The notes beneath the pieces are model-generated. The model made no database searches, was not told the origin of the DNA, and saw only the letters and a program-made list of their open reading frames with translations. A program made the translations under genes and the position numbers. Of a stretch of DNA of 41,846 nucleotides, positions 14,879-24,500 are shown in pieces. How positions within the stretch are numbered: position 1 is the stretch's first letter; every line of letters begins with the position of its first letter. The stretch is from Chryseobacterium sp. (GTDB lineage Bacteria > Bacteroidota > Bacteroidia > Flavobacteriales > Weeksellaceae), in contig JAPUEB010000031.1 in NCBI GenBank assembly GCA_027492795.1, forward strand, positions 27,058 through 68,903, given 5' to 3'.

Positions 14879-15340
14879 ATGAGAATTGCTGTTTTTCCGG
14901 GCTCTTTCGACCCGATTACCTTAGGACATTACGACATTGTAGAACGTGCAACACCGCTATTTGACAAAATAATTATTGCAATAGGGCAAAACTCGCAGAA
15001 GAAATACATGTTCTCTTTGGAACAAAGAAAGGAGTTCATCAAAAAAACTTTTGAAAAATTTCCAAACGTTGAAGTGGATCACTTCGAGGGCCTTACCATA
15101 GATTATTGCCGAAGCAAGAACGTCAACTTTATCCTTCGCGGACTTAGAAACCCTGCAGACTTCGAGTTTGAAAAGGCTATTGCACAAACTAACCGAACGC
15201 TAACGCACGACAACAAGATCGAAACCATATTCCTTCTAACTTCTGCTGGCAAATCATTTATCAGCAGCAGTATTGTGCGTGAAATTATCAGCTTCAAAGG
15301 AAACTACGAATTGATGGTTCCCGATTCAGTAAGAGTGTAA
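14879..15340 (+). CDS. coaD: Phosphopantetheine adenylyltransferase
   Basis: Transfers AMP from ATP to 4'-phosphopantetheine, the penultimate step of coenzyme A synthesis; cytoplasmic hexamer in the family. The 153 residues hold GSFDPITLGH (8-17, with the T/HxGH nucleotide motif), LRGLRNPADFEFE (86-98) and ISSSIVRE (128-135). Length is normal. It follows ddl by 58 bases, and its stop codon shares one base with the ATG of the next gene (TAATG), so the two are translationally coupled. Confidence 0.96.
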   Translation: MRIAVFPGSFDPITLGHYDIVERATPLFDKIIIAIGQNSQKKYMFSLEQRKEFIKKTFEKFPNVEVDHFEGLTIDYCRSKNVNFILRGLRNPADFEFEKAIAQTNRTLTHDNKIETIFLLTSAGKSFISSSIVREIISFKGNYELMVPDSVRV

Positions 15341-15978
15341 TGGAGCTGCATCAAAATTTTAGCTTCGCAATCGAAGTGCTTGGAACCATAGCTTTTGCAA
15401 TGTCGGGCGCATTTGCAGCAATGGGAAAAAGATTTGACCCTTTCGGAGTACTTATCATCGCTTTTGTAACTGCTGTAGGAGGTGGCACCGTGAGGGATTT
15501 ACTGCTTGATATTCCGGTTTTCTGGATGCACGATATTTTTATTTGTGCCGTCATATTTTTAGCAACAATTCTTGCATTTCTGGTAAGGGCATTCGACAAA
15601 AAATTTCGGGTTACCTTATTTTTGTTCGACAGTTTTGGGCTTGGTTTATTTACCATCATTGGCATCCAAAAAGGTTTAAACGCAAATCTGCATCCGGTAA
15701 TTTGCATTACATTAGGAACTATCACTGGTTGTTTCGGCGGTATTATTCGGGACATTCTTCTTACAAGAATTCCCCTCATCTTTCGGAAAGAAATTTATGC
15801 AACAGCCTGCATTTTGGGCGGAACCGTATTTTTAATGATGGTTTATTTTACCAATCTTTCCTATCCATTTGTACAAATTTCCACTATTCTTCTCATAGTG
15901 GCCATTAGAACTTTGGCTGTTCGTTATCATTGGCAAATACCAAAATTCTACAGTTCTGGTAGCGACTCTGAAATGTAA
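15340..15978 (+). CDS. TRIC-family (UPF0126/YicG-like) membrane channel
   Basis: 212-residue integral inner-membrane protein with about seven helices. It has the internal two-fold repeat of the prokaryotic TRIC family: GGGTVRD (47-53) at the end of one unit and GGIIRD (133-138) in the other, the Gly-rich bends that line the pore. Prokaryotic TRIC proteins conduct monovalent cations; the physiological role in this organism is unknown. The ATG overlaps the coaD stop by one base. There is no evident terminator after it. Nothing ties the product to coenzyme A or cell-wall synthesis apart from co-transcription. Confidence 0.9.
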   Translation: MELHQNFSFAIEVLGTIAFAMSGAFAAMGKRFDPFGVLIIAFVTAVGGGTVRDLLLDIPVFWMHDIFICAVIFLATILAFLVRAFDKKFRVTLFLFDSFGLGLFTIIGIQKGLNANLHPVICITLGTITGCFGGIIRDILLTRIPLIFRKEIYATACILGGTVFLMMVYFTNLSYPFVQISTILLIVAIRTLAVRYHWQIPKFYSSGSDSEM

Positions 15979-16062
15979 ACCTATAATCAAACATACCCAA
16001 TCAAATAAAAAAAACAATAATTACCTTAAAAGAAGTATCTTTAAAGACATAATTTTTCAATA

Positions 16063-17691
16063 ATGGATTTAGATTTTAACAAACGCGAAGACCAAAATAA
16101 ACTTAAGCTTTCTGAAATAAACAGACTACTCTCCGAAATAAAAAAAGGCGGTGGTGAAGGCAGATTACAAAAACTTCGAGATGAAGGGAAAATGACCGCC
16201 CGAGAAAGAATTGAATATTTGCTCGATAAAAATACAGACGCTATTGAAATTGGCGCATTTGCCGGTTTTGATATGTATAAAGAACACGGAGGCTGTCCTA
16301 GTGGCGGAGTAGTGGTGGTAATGGGTTATGTTTCCGGAAAACAATGTATTGTAGTAGCAAATGATGCATCTGTAAAAGCTGGTGCTTGGTTTCCTATTAC
16401 CGGCAAAAAAAACCTAAGAGCGCAGGAAATTGCCATGGAAAACCGATTGCCGATTATTTATCTTGTTGATTCGGCGGGCGTTTATCTCCCGATGCAGGAC
16501 GAAATTTTTCCGGATAAAGAACATTTCGGGCGTATCTTCCGAAACAATGCAAAAATGAGCTCCATGGGAATCATTCAGATTTCTGCAGTAATGGGAAGCT
16601 GCGTTGCAGGTGGAGCATATTTACCAATAATGAGCGACGAGGCGATGATAGTGGATAAAACCGGCTCTATCTTCCTTGCCGGAAGCTACCTTGTAAAAGC
16701 AGCAATTGGCGAAAATATCGATAATGAAACATTAGGCGGCGCAACCACCCATTGCGAAATCTCAGGAGTAACCGATTATAAGGCAAAAAATGATGCAGAT
16801 GCGCTAAACCGAATCAAAAATATCATGAAATCCATCGGAAATTATGAAAAAGCCGGATTCGACCGTGTTGAAAGCGCTGCCCCAAAAGTAAACCCATCCG
16901 AAATTTTTGGAATTATACCTGCGTCTAGAACGGAGCAATATGATACATTGGAAATCATCAAATGTCTTACAGATAATTCAGAATTTGAAGAATATAAACC
17001 CGATTATGGAAAAACCATCATTTGTGCCACAGCCAGAATTGATGGTTGGAGCGTAGGAATTGTTGCCAACCAGCGTAAAATGGTAAAAAACGGCAAAGGT
17101 GAAATGCAGTTCGGAGGTGTTATTTACTCCGATTCGGCGGACAAAGCGACACGTTTCATTGCTAACTGTAACCAGCGAAAAATCCCACTTGTTTTTCTTC
17201 AGGATGTTACCGGTTTTATGGTAGGATCCAAATCCGAACATGGCGGAATTATAAAAGACGGCGCTAAAATGGTGAACGCTGTTTCTAATTCCGTAGTGCC
17301 AAAATTTACCATAATCACCGGTAATTCTTATGGAGCCGGCAATTATGCGATGTGCGGAAAAGCGTATGATCCACGACTTATCGTAGCTTGGCCTTGGGCA
17401 GATTTAGCCGTAATGGGAGGCTCGCAAGCCGCAAAAGTTTTGGCACAAATTCAGGAATCCACCCTAAAAAAACAGGGAAAAGAAATAACGGAAGAAGAAC
17501 ATCAGGAAATTCTGGACAGCATTTCAAAAAAATATCAAAAACAAACTGAAGCAACCTATGCTGCCGCAAGATTGTGGACGGATGCCATCATCAACCCAGA
17601 AGATACCCGAAAATGGATATCTATGGGAATTGAGGCTGCAAACCACTCCCCTATCACCGAGAAATTCAATCTTGGCGTTATACAGGTTTAA
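16063..17691 (+). CDS. Acyl-CoA carboxylase beta (carboxyltransferase) subunit
   Basis: 542 residues, the carboxyltransferase half of a biotin-dependent acyl-CoA carboxylase. It has both crotonase-fold halves: KMTARERI (43-50) and DSAGVYLPMQDEIFPDKEHFGR in the N half with the oxyanion-hole segment GSCVAGGAY (178-186), and GNSYGAGNYAMCGKAYDP in the C half. The LPMQDEIFPDKEHFGRIF wording is closest in my memory to 3-methylcrotonyl-CoA carboxylase beta (leucine breakdown), but propionyl- or another acyl-CoA substrate cannot be excluded. No biotin-carboxylase alpha subunit lies next to it; it must be elsewhere. The upstream motif TATCTTTA (16034-16041) is a weaker -7 candidate. A secreted protein gene follows after 18 bases. 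Confidence 0.9.
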   Translation: MDLDFNKREDQNKLKLSEINRLLSEIKKGGGEGRLQKLRDEGKMTARERIEYLLDKNTDAIEIGAFAGFDMYKEHGGCPSGGVVVVMGYVSGKQCIVVANDASVKAGAWFPITGKKNLRAQEIAMENRLPIIYLVDSAGVYLPMQDEIFPDKEHFGRIFRNNAKMSSMGIIQISAVMGSCVAGGAYLPIMSDEAMIVDKTGSIFLAGSYLVKAAIGENIDNETLGGATTHCEISGVTDYKAKNDADALNRIKNIMKSIGNYEKAGFDRVESAAPKVNPSEIFGIIPASRTEQYDTLEIIKCLTDNSEFEEYKPDYGKTIICATARIDGWSVGIVANQRKMVKNGKGEMQFGGVIYSDSADKATRFIANCNQRKIPLVFLQDVTGFMVGSKSEHGGIIKDGAKMVNAVSNSVVPKFTIITGNSYGAGNYAMCGKAYDPRLIVAWPWADLAVMGGSQAAKVLAQIQESTLKKQGKEITEEEHQEILDSISKKYQKQTEATYAAARLWTDAIINPEDTRKWISMGIEAANHSPITEKFNLGVIQV

Positions 17692-17709
17692 TAAAAAAAC
17701 TATAATAAC

Positions 17710-18360
17710 ATGAAAAATCTTTTAGCCTTTTTTGCATTTGTATTTTCAATATCCGCATTTGCACAGTGTACTATTACCGGTAAATCCACCATTAAAGTAT
17801 TGGACGAAGAAACCTATTCCGTGCAAAGCGGATTGGCGCAGTGCAAGGAATGCCATCTTTGGATTTCTGTAGGCGAAAATACCCAAATCTTAGGTGATAA
17901 CAAGCTAAACTCTGTGAAAATTAAAGCAATTTCCGGTGGCAGACAAGTGCTGTCACTTGCTTTACTTACTCCACAAGGTTTTGTGCAGTGCAGCAAGAAT
18001 ATTGATATTCTGGATTCTTCCGAGGCTGGAATTTTAAAAAATAACACTCCCGAATCTCCCGCACCCTTAGCTGCTCCGGCGCAAAGCCCGAAATGCGATA
18101 TTGAAGTAAACAATTATAAGGAAGTGAAATATTCTGAAAACATTGTTACCTTCTTTCCCAATGTTACAAACGCAGATTACCGCTACGAATGGACTGCCAA
18201 TTATGCCAATGGAGATGCAATGCAATCCTCCGAAAAAGTTCCGCAATTCCCTTTTACAAAGGAAAAAAGCATTACTACGGTAAAGCTGAAAATCACTTCG
18301 CAGAAATGCGTGAGGGAATTTTCAAAAACGTATGATGCGAGCTATTGGAAATGGTTTTAA
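17710..18360 (+). CDS. Secreted protein of unknown function, two Ig/PKD-like units
   Basis: 216 residues with a Sec signal peptide (MKNLLAFFAFVFSISAFAQ) cut just before C20. The FAQC site does not match a lipobox, so a lipoprotein is unlikely. Two beta-rich units of similar layout (about 21-100 and 129-206) are joined by a Pro/Ala-rich linker (113-127). Each has paired cysteines: C20, C45, C48 and C94 in the first, C129 and C200 in the second, suggesting disulfides. The second unit has a YRYEWTANYANGD segment like that of PKD/Ig-like folds. No T9SS sorting signal is seen. It lies 18 bases after the carboxylase gene and ends at a terminator, so it is the last gene of that transcript; a shared function is not obvious. 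Confidence 0.72.
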   Translation: MKNLLAFFAFVFSISAFAQCTITGKSTIKVLDEETYSVQSGLAQCKECHLWISVGENTQILGDNKLNSVKIKAISGGRQVLSLALLTPQGFVQCSKNIDILDSSEAGILKNNTPESPAPLAAPAQSPKCDIEVNNYKEVKYSENIVTFFPNVTNADYRYEWTANYANGDAMQSSEKVPQFPFTKEKSITTVKLKITSQKCVREFSKTYDASYWKWF

Positions 18361-18380
18361 ATAAATTCTTTCTTTAACAA

Positions 18381-18412
18381 AATCGGTTCATTACAGAATC
18401 GATTTTTTTTTA
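18381..18412 (+). terminator. Terminator of the carboxylase/secreted-protein transcript
   Basis: An 8-bp stem with one G-T pair (18382-18389 with 18396-18403), six-base loop and a run of nine T on the plus strand. Confidence 0.8.
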
Positions 18413-18475
18413 TCTGTGTAAAACTATGTAATAAAAATTGTCACAAAGCAAAGCTATAGCAGTTAATAATGATTA

Positions 18476-18514
18476 AAAAAAGTATATTGAAGTGTGTTTT
18501 CAATATACTTTTCT
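18476..18514 (-). terminator. Terminator of ruvA-sprA
   Basis: A perfect 13-bp stem (18478-18490 with 18500-18512) and nine-base loop. On the minus strand seven T follow, ending transcription about 50 bases past the sprA stop. The plus strand carries TTTT too, so it may also act as a backup for the rightward transcript. Confidence 0.85.
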
Positions 18515-18557
18515 GTAAAAATTTCAGGATTGCTAATTAAATTCTATAAACATCGTT

Positions 18558-21500
18558 TTACAATCCGCCTTCATCAAAAGTAAAGGTTGCAGAAATACCT
18601 GCACGTATTGTGGATAATGGAAACGCTGTTGAAATTTTGTAGCGTGTCATCATTTGATCATAGAACAGCCGAAGGTTGAGATTTTGGGAAACGTTGTAGT
18701 CCGCAGAAAGTTTTATGGACATCAGCCTTTGTCCGCCAGTTATCTGAGAATCGTTCAACAGAATATTGGAAATTCTTGTGCGGTTGTCCCTTAATTGGAA
18801 ATCACCGCGAATATTAAGGTCGGTATTGAGCTTAGTTGCACCTCTCCGTCTTCTGATATTGAAGTTCCCAAGTCTGAAATCTTTTATAATGTAACCAAAT
18901 CCCACTACATATTCTTTACCTTCATCCTCTGTAAGCGTGTTATTTACAAGACCAAGCATAAACATCCTGTCTCTATTATATTTTGCGCTGAACTGAATGT
19001 TGTTTCTCATCGTAAAATCTACTCCCAATAACGGCGAAAACGCCTCTATATAACCAATTTGCGAGAAAGTGTACGGATTTACATAGTTGTTATTGATATC
19101 TCGTGATTTATTATTATAAAAATCGATGCTCGACTGGATTCCAGAAACAGTTTTGGTGGAATTGTAGGCGTGCAAAATATCGAATTTTGAGAAATAGCCG
19201 TTTATGATTGGGATATTTTTAAGCCCCGAATACACAAGCCTCCAGTTCGGAAGCGGAAATCCTGCTTTTTTAGGATCATTCGTTAAGCCTTTTGGAGATC
19301 TGCCTTCTACCGCTGCCTCGAATGCCGGAATGAGTACATAAGAATTAGCAATACCATAACCATCCTTGAAGCCATTCGGATTTTGAGTTCCAGTTTGCTG
19401 TTGGGAAATGGATTTGGCATTTTGTATCATATTTCTATAAATATCGGCGCCATCTGTAAAACTGGTCTTATACATCCATGCTGTGTTGGACCATGTAATC
19501 ATATCGTTTACAAAAGCAAAATCATGGTTTGGCCTGGAGAGATTCTGCAAATCATTGTAACCGGCTTGCGAGAAGTTTCGGGTATAATTTTGGAGAATAT
19601 TAAAATCAATGCGCAAGTCATTTATAGGCATCACCTGCATATTTGCGGTGATATTTCTGTTTTTCATCTGCACATAAGGGTCCGTCATTAGTGAAGATGT
19701 GCTTATCCAACCGTTTTCCAGAGCTGTTCTCCTTATATCTGCCTGCGAACCAAGAAGGAATCCTGCAGTAGGGCCTCCAAGAGTTTGCCCATAACCGTAC
19801 CAGTTTGGAGCAGATAATAGACCTGGTAGAATTGTTCCGCTGTTTTCAGTCCAGTTCATATCCAGCTGTTTGAAGGAAGTGAGCGCATATGCGATACTTT
19901 GCCCAATGCTAAGCTTGTTTTTGAATTTATAATTTTTAAACCTGAATCTTTTCTTTTCCCACATTTTTGAATAAACTGTATTCATGGAATCTATTTCCCC
20001 TTTGCGTTTCTGCATGGTGGTATTCATTCTTTTGAAATAGCTTATTTTTTGGAACATTGCAGGAAAATCTACGGTACCTGTAGCAATAATGTTGTTGCTG
20101 TTTTGTCCTATAGTTCCCAAACTACCTTCAGGACTGCTGAGAAGAGCTGTAGAGCGAGAATTCCAGTTGTACGTCATTCCATATCCAATTTCAGCATTCA
20201 CGAAATCGAGGTAAGGAAAATATTCAAAAGGTAGCCTATAATTTGCCTGTATTTTGTGATTGTAAAGCACAGGTCTACCTGCGCGGAAGGTTTGATGGAA
20301 TATGGATTTGCTGTCCATTGCATTTACATCCAAATTATCGTTCAGGGTTCTCATCAAAGAATTTATCTCCACCTTCAGCGATTTTGTGAAATTAAAGCCT
20401 AACCCGTATTGCCATCCAAAGAAGAAGTTTCTGTTTTTAATGGCGCCGAAATCATTTCCAAGGTTTCCGTTCAGTATTGCGTCGATATTTCGGAACTCCA
20501 GTTCGTTATAATTTCTGTCAATTTCTGTTCTGAAAGAAAATCTTGTAGGAACGATGTTAAAATTAAATTCTTTAATAAACCTCAAATATTTTGCGTTTTT
20601 CGCCGTATCGCTAATCATTTTGTTGAAAGGCTTCAAAACCCACGGTTTAAAAGTGTAATTATAATCTAAGTTCCCTCGTAAGTATTGTCTGTAATTTCGC
20701 TTTGTATAGATATCTCTGTAATAATCATCATTATACATCATGGTTAAGGAAAGGTTCTCTACATCGTATGGACGAGGTTTTTTCTGTGGGTTCACCCTTT
20801 CTTTACGCATATTTACAACACCTAAACTGCGCTGTTGCGTATAAGTTCTCGCTACGGTTTTCAGTTCCTCTTTGTTGGGTGCTTTGTTAAATTCCACATC
20901 ATTGTCCAACGGATTGTATTTTGGATCTTCTATAGTTTGGGTATAAGAGTAGTTCACGGGAATTTTAACTCCTGATTTTTCTGGAAGAAATTTATCCAAA
21001 TTTACCGATGTATTAACTGTAAACGCCGAATGTGAGGATTGTGAACGTTCAGCCGGCCGCGAATCGATGTTACCGAAGCCTACAGTTGAGTAAGATGCGT
21101 TGGTATTCACCATTGCAAAATCTCCGAGATTGAAGTTTAGGCTTGCGTTACCTGCATAACCTCCTTTGTTTTCAATATCGCTGAGGCGGATTTCATTTAC
21201 CCAGAGAACCAGGTCTTTTGTATCTCCCCTATTCTCGTTTCTTACCCCAATCATGACCGTAGTAATGCTCCCGAGCGAAGGACGTCCTTTGATGAAGATT
21301 TTCTTATCGGCATCTCCGAAATCTGCATATCGGTACCTATTCATAATGGCATTCCCCGATTTGTCGCGAGCAATTTTTGCATTCACGAAGTTCTCCACCT
21401 CAAGATTCACCTCATTATCTGCGGGCCAAATATCCATAGGAGATGTTGCTGTTTTTCGGGTGTAGTTTAAGGACGCTTCGTATTCGTAGTAATTATCGGT

Positions 21501-24500
21501 AGCATCGCTTCCTAAACGGATGAAGAATTTTGTATTGGGGTCTTTACCTCCATCAAAAGGGTCGCTTGCTTTCAGTGTCTGTGCATGAACAAAGAGTTGT
21601 AGTTTTCGGAATCTCCTCAAATCTAGATTGGTGTTTTTGAACACACCTCGGGATTCATTAGAAAGATTCTTCACCTTCATATAAATGGAGGCTTCATTTT
21701 GTCTTTGTGCACCTGCATTACCGCTTAAAACTTGCCTGTCAATTCCTGGAGGCAGCACATAAGGAGGCTGGTTCAGCCCGTTTTCTTCAAGGTTTACGCT
21801 TCCTACTTCAAAATTGGAGTTATCAATCAAGGTAGAACCCTCGGTATCGCCTACAGGATTTGTGAGTGTCGGGTAGATGTTTTTGGTGTATTTTCTCCAA
21901 TCTGAACGAACCAAATCAAAAGTACCAAAGCGAATAGTGGAAGTATTGTCGAACCCTGTTAGCAACAATCTTGCAAAACGGACGTTATTAAGCACGGACA
22001 AATCTGCTTCACCAGCATTGGTAACAAAATCGGCAACGGGAATTCTTACCAGGTACCACTTTACATTACTTGCATTTCCGTTTTGGAAAGTTACCGGTAC
22101 GCTCTTCACATCCACAATATGGTTGTTTGTACCCAAAGCCAGGCTTGGCAAATCCAACTTCACTTCGTATTGGTTGTAAAATTCATTTTGATCCAAATTG
22201 AAATCGCGGTTTACATCTTCTGCATCAGGTGTTTGCGAAGAAACTTCCAAAGAATTACTTTTCGAGTTTCCTTCCGGATTTCGGAAATATTTGTAACGTT
22301 GTGCGATTGATGAAGCCATTCCTCCCGTAAACTTATTGGAAAGGTAGAACACAAAATCATCTGCAGCTGGATCCGGAAGATTGGTAACAGGATTTATGAA
22401 ATTAGTACCGAAACGAAGTGCTTCTAAAGTATTGTCTAAACCGTCAAAACCTAAATCCTGCGCAGTACGGTCGTTCCCTTCTGTTGAAAATGCATAAAGT
22501 ATTGGCGGTTGTTTTGGCTGCGTTCCCCAATTGGAGGAAGAAGTTGTTGATGGTGTTGCCGGTGTAGGCAAACCGTTTTCATATTGCAGCAAACCGTCTT
22601 TCAAAATATCTTCGGAAACGTTTCCAAGTTGAAGCAAAATTTTAGGGGGATTTGCTGGGTTATTTCCTAAAGTATTTCCATCCGCATAAGGATCCATCAT
22701 CCAAAATTCAACGTATTCTATATTTGAATTAATAAAATTGGAAACATTGATGGACCTCATCAAGCCACCCCATCTTTGTTGTGTAGATTCTGTATTTGGA
22801 TTTGCATTGTAAGGGCCTCTTTCCTGCGGATAATAGGTAATATCAAAAGTATTGGTGAAAACCTGCTCTCCTGCTACCAAATCTTTGCTGTTGTATAGTT
22901 CCTGCATACGAACTCTTCGGGAGGCATGGTTTGAAACAGCTTGTGCATCTATTCCCTGTGGTGCGGTACCGCCAACTCCCCAAAATCTCGGGTCAATATT
23001 ATACCAAGAAATTAAACCTCTTCCATAACCGTTGGTAAGGTTGTCATTTTGCCCAGCTCCTGAGAATATAGGATCACTTTGATTTTTTTCGGGTTTGGAA
23101 GCTAGAGACCATGCTGAAGGTTCTTTCAGTGAAATTTTCGATGTTGTTTGCTCGAAATCGTCAATATATGATTGGTTTTTAATGCCATTATTCAGGCCGG
23201 GAATGAGGTAGGCTCCCTCCATCTTGAAATTAAGGTTTGAAGGAGCTTCCGTGTTGATGAGTGGTATTTTATCGGTTAAGCGTGTTAGGAATGGTAGCTG
23301 GTTGTTGTACATCATGTTCATTCCCACCATTGTATTATTTACCGCTTCCTGCCCGAAATTTACTTTCTGCGTAAGAGGAACTTCCTTATAATTTACCGCA
23401 GTAGCACCAATGATAAAATTATCGCTAAAACGTCTTTCCAAATTCAATCCCATGAAAGTTTTTCTTTGGGTATTGAAGGTTAATTGGTTTTCTAAAGAAA
23501 TATTTATTGCCTGTCCGCTTTGTTTAATTTGCTCGTTGATGATGGTAACTTGTCCCAGCATATAGTCTACAGTATAATCCACTCCTTCCGTTAGCTGTAC
23601 ACCGTTTGCAGTTACCTTCACAGAACCTTGCGGAACATTGATGGCACCAAGGGAAATACCTTGTCCCTGCGTTCCTTTATAGCGTCCCTCCAATGTGTAT
23701 CTTAACGCAAGATTACTTTGGGAGGCTACTTGTTTTTGCTGGGTATAAAGGTCGGAAAAAACATATTGAGGATTGTTGCTTCCCAAAACACTTGCCATAT
23801 AGCTTCCGAATGGCTGAACTTTGGTAAACATCACTCTACCTTCCTCCGGACGTATGGTAATGTTTGGAACAAAATCAAATATACCGTCGCCCAATGTTCC
23901 ACCACTTGCCTGAAGGTCGTTGTGAAGGTTCAGCCTGTCCCAATTTAGCAATTTCAGTAAGTTGGTATCCTGCACCGGAGTATTCGGGAGATAGTTTACC
24001 TTTCCACCGGTTTGAGAATCGCGGTAATAAACATTCAGCATGAAATTATCTTGTCCCACCTGCATTGCATCAAGCGAGTAAATGTTCTTCATCATCAAAT
24101 CCCACATTGGGGAACTGGTTTTCACATTGGTATTCGGTTTTAAAACTTTGGTGATGACAACTGGGCTTTCTTCTGAAAACTCACCTACTTTATACACTTG
24201 GCTGGAACCACTTACAGTATAGGAAAAAGAAACTGCCAACAACTGATTGTCATTAAGCCTTTGATTAAGGGATAGATAACCCAACTGCGGATGATATTTA
24301 AACTCATTTTCCGAAAGTCTTCTTGCCTTCCTGTTAAAAATATAGTGTTCGCCGTCCTGATAAGCCTGTGTTCCGCCCGTTGCAACCGGCAAAACCTGCC
24401 CGTTGATGGTGTTATAGGCAGTATTTACATCCCGAAGACCGGGCCCAAGTGAGTTTACCGATTGGTAGATATTCCCTTGAGAATTGTCCGGATAACCTGC

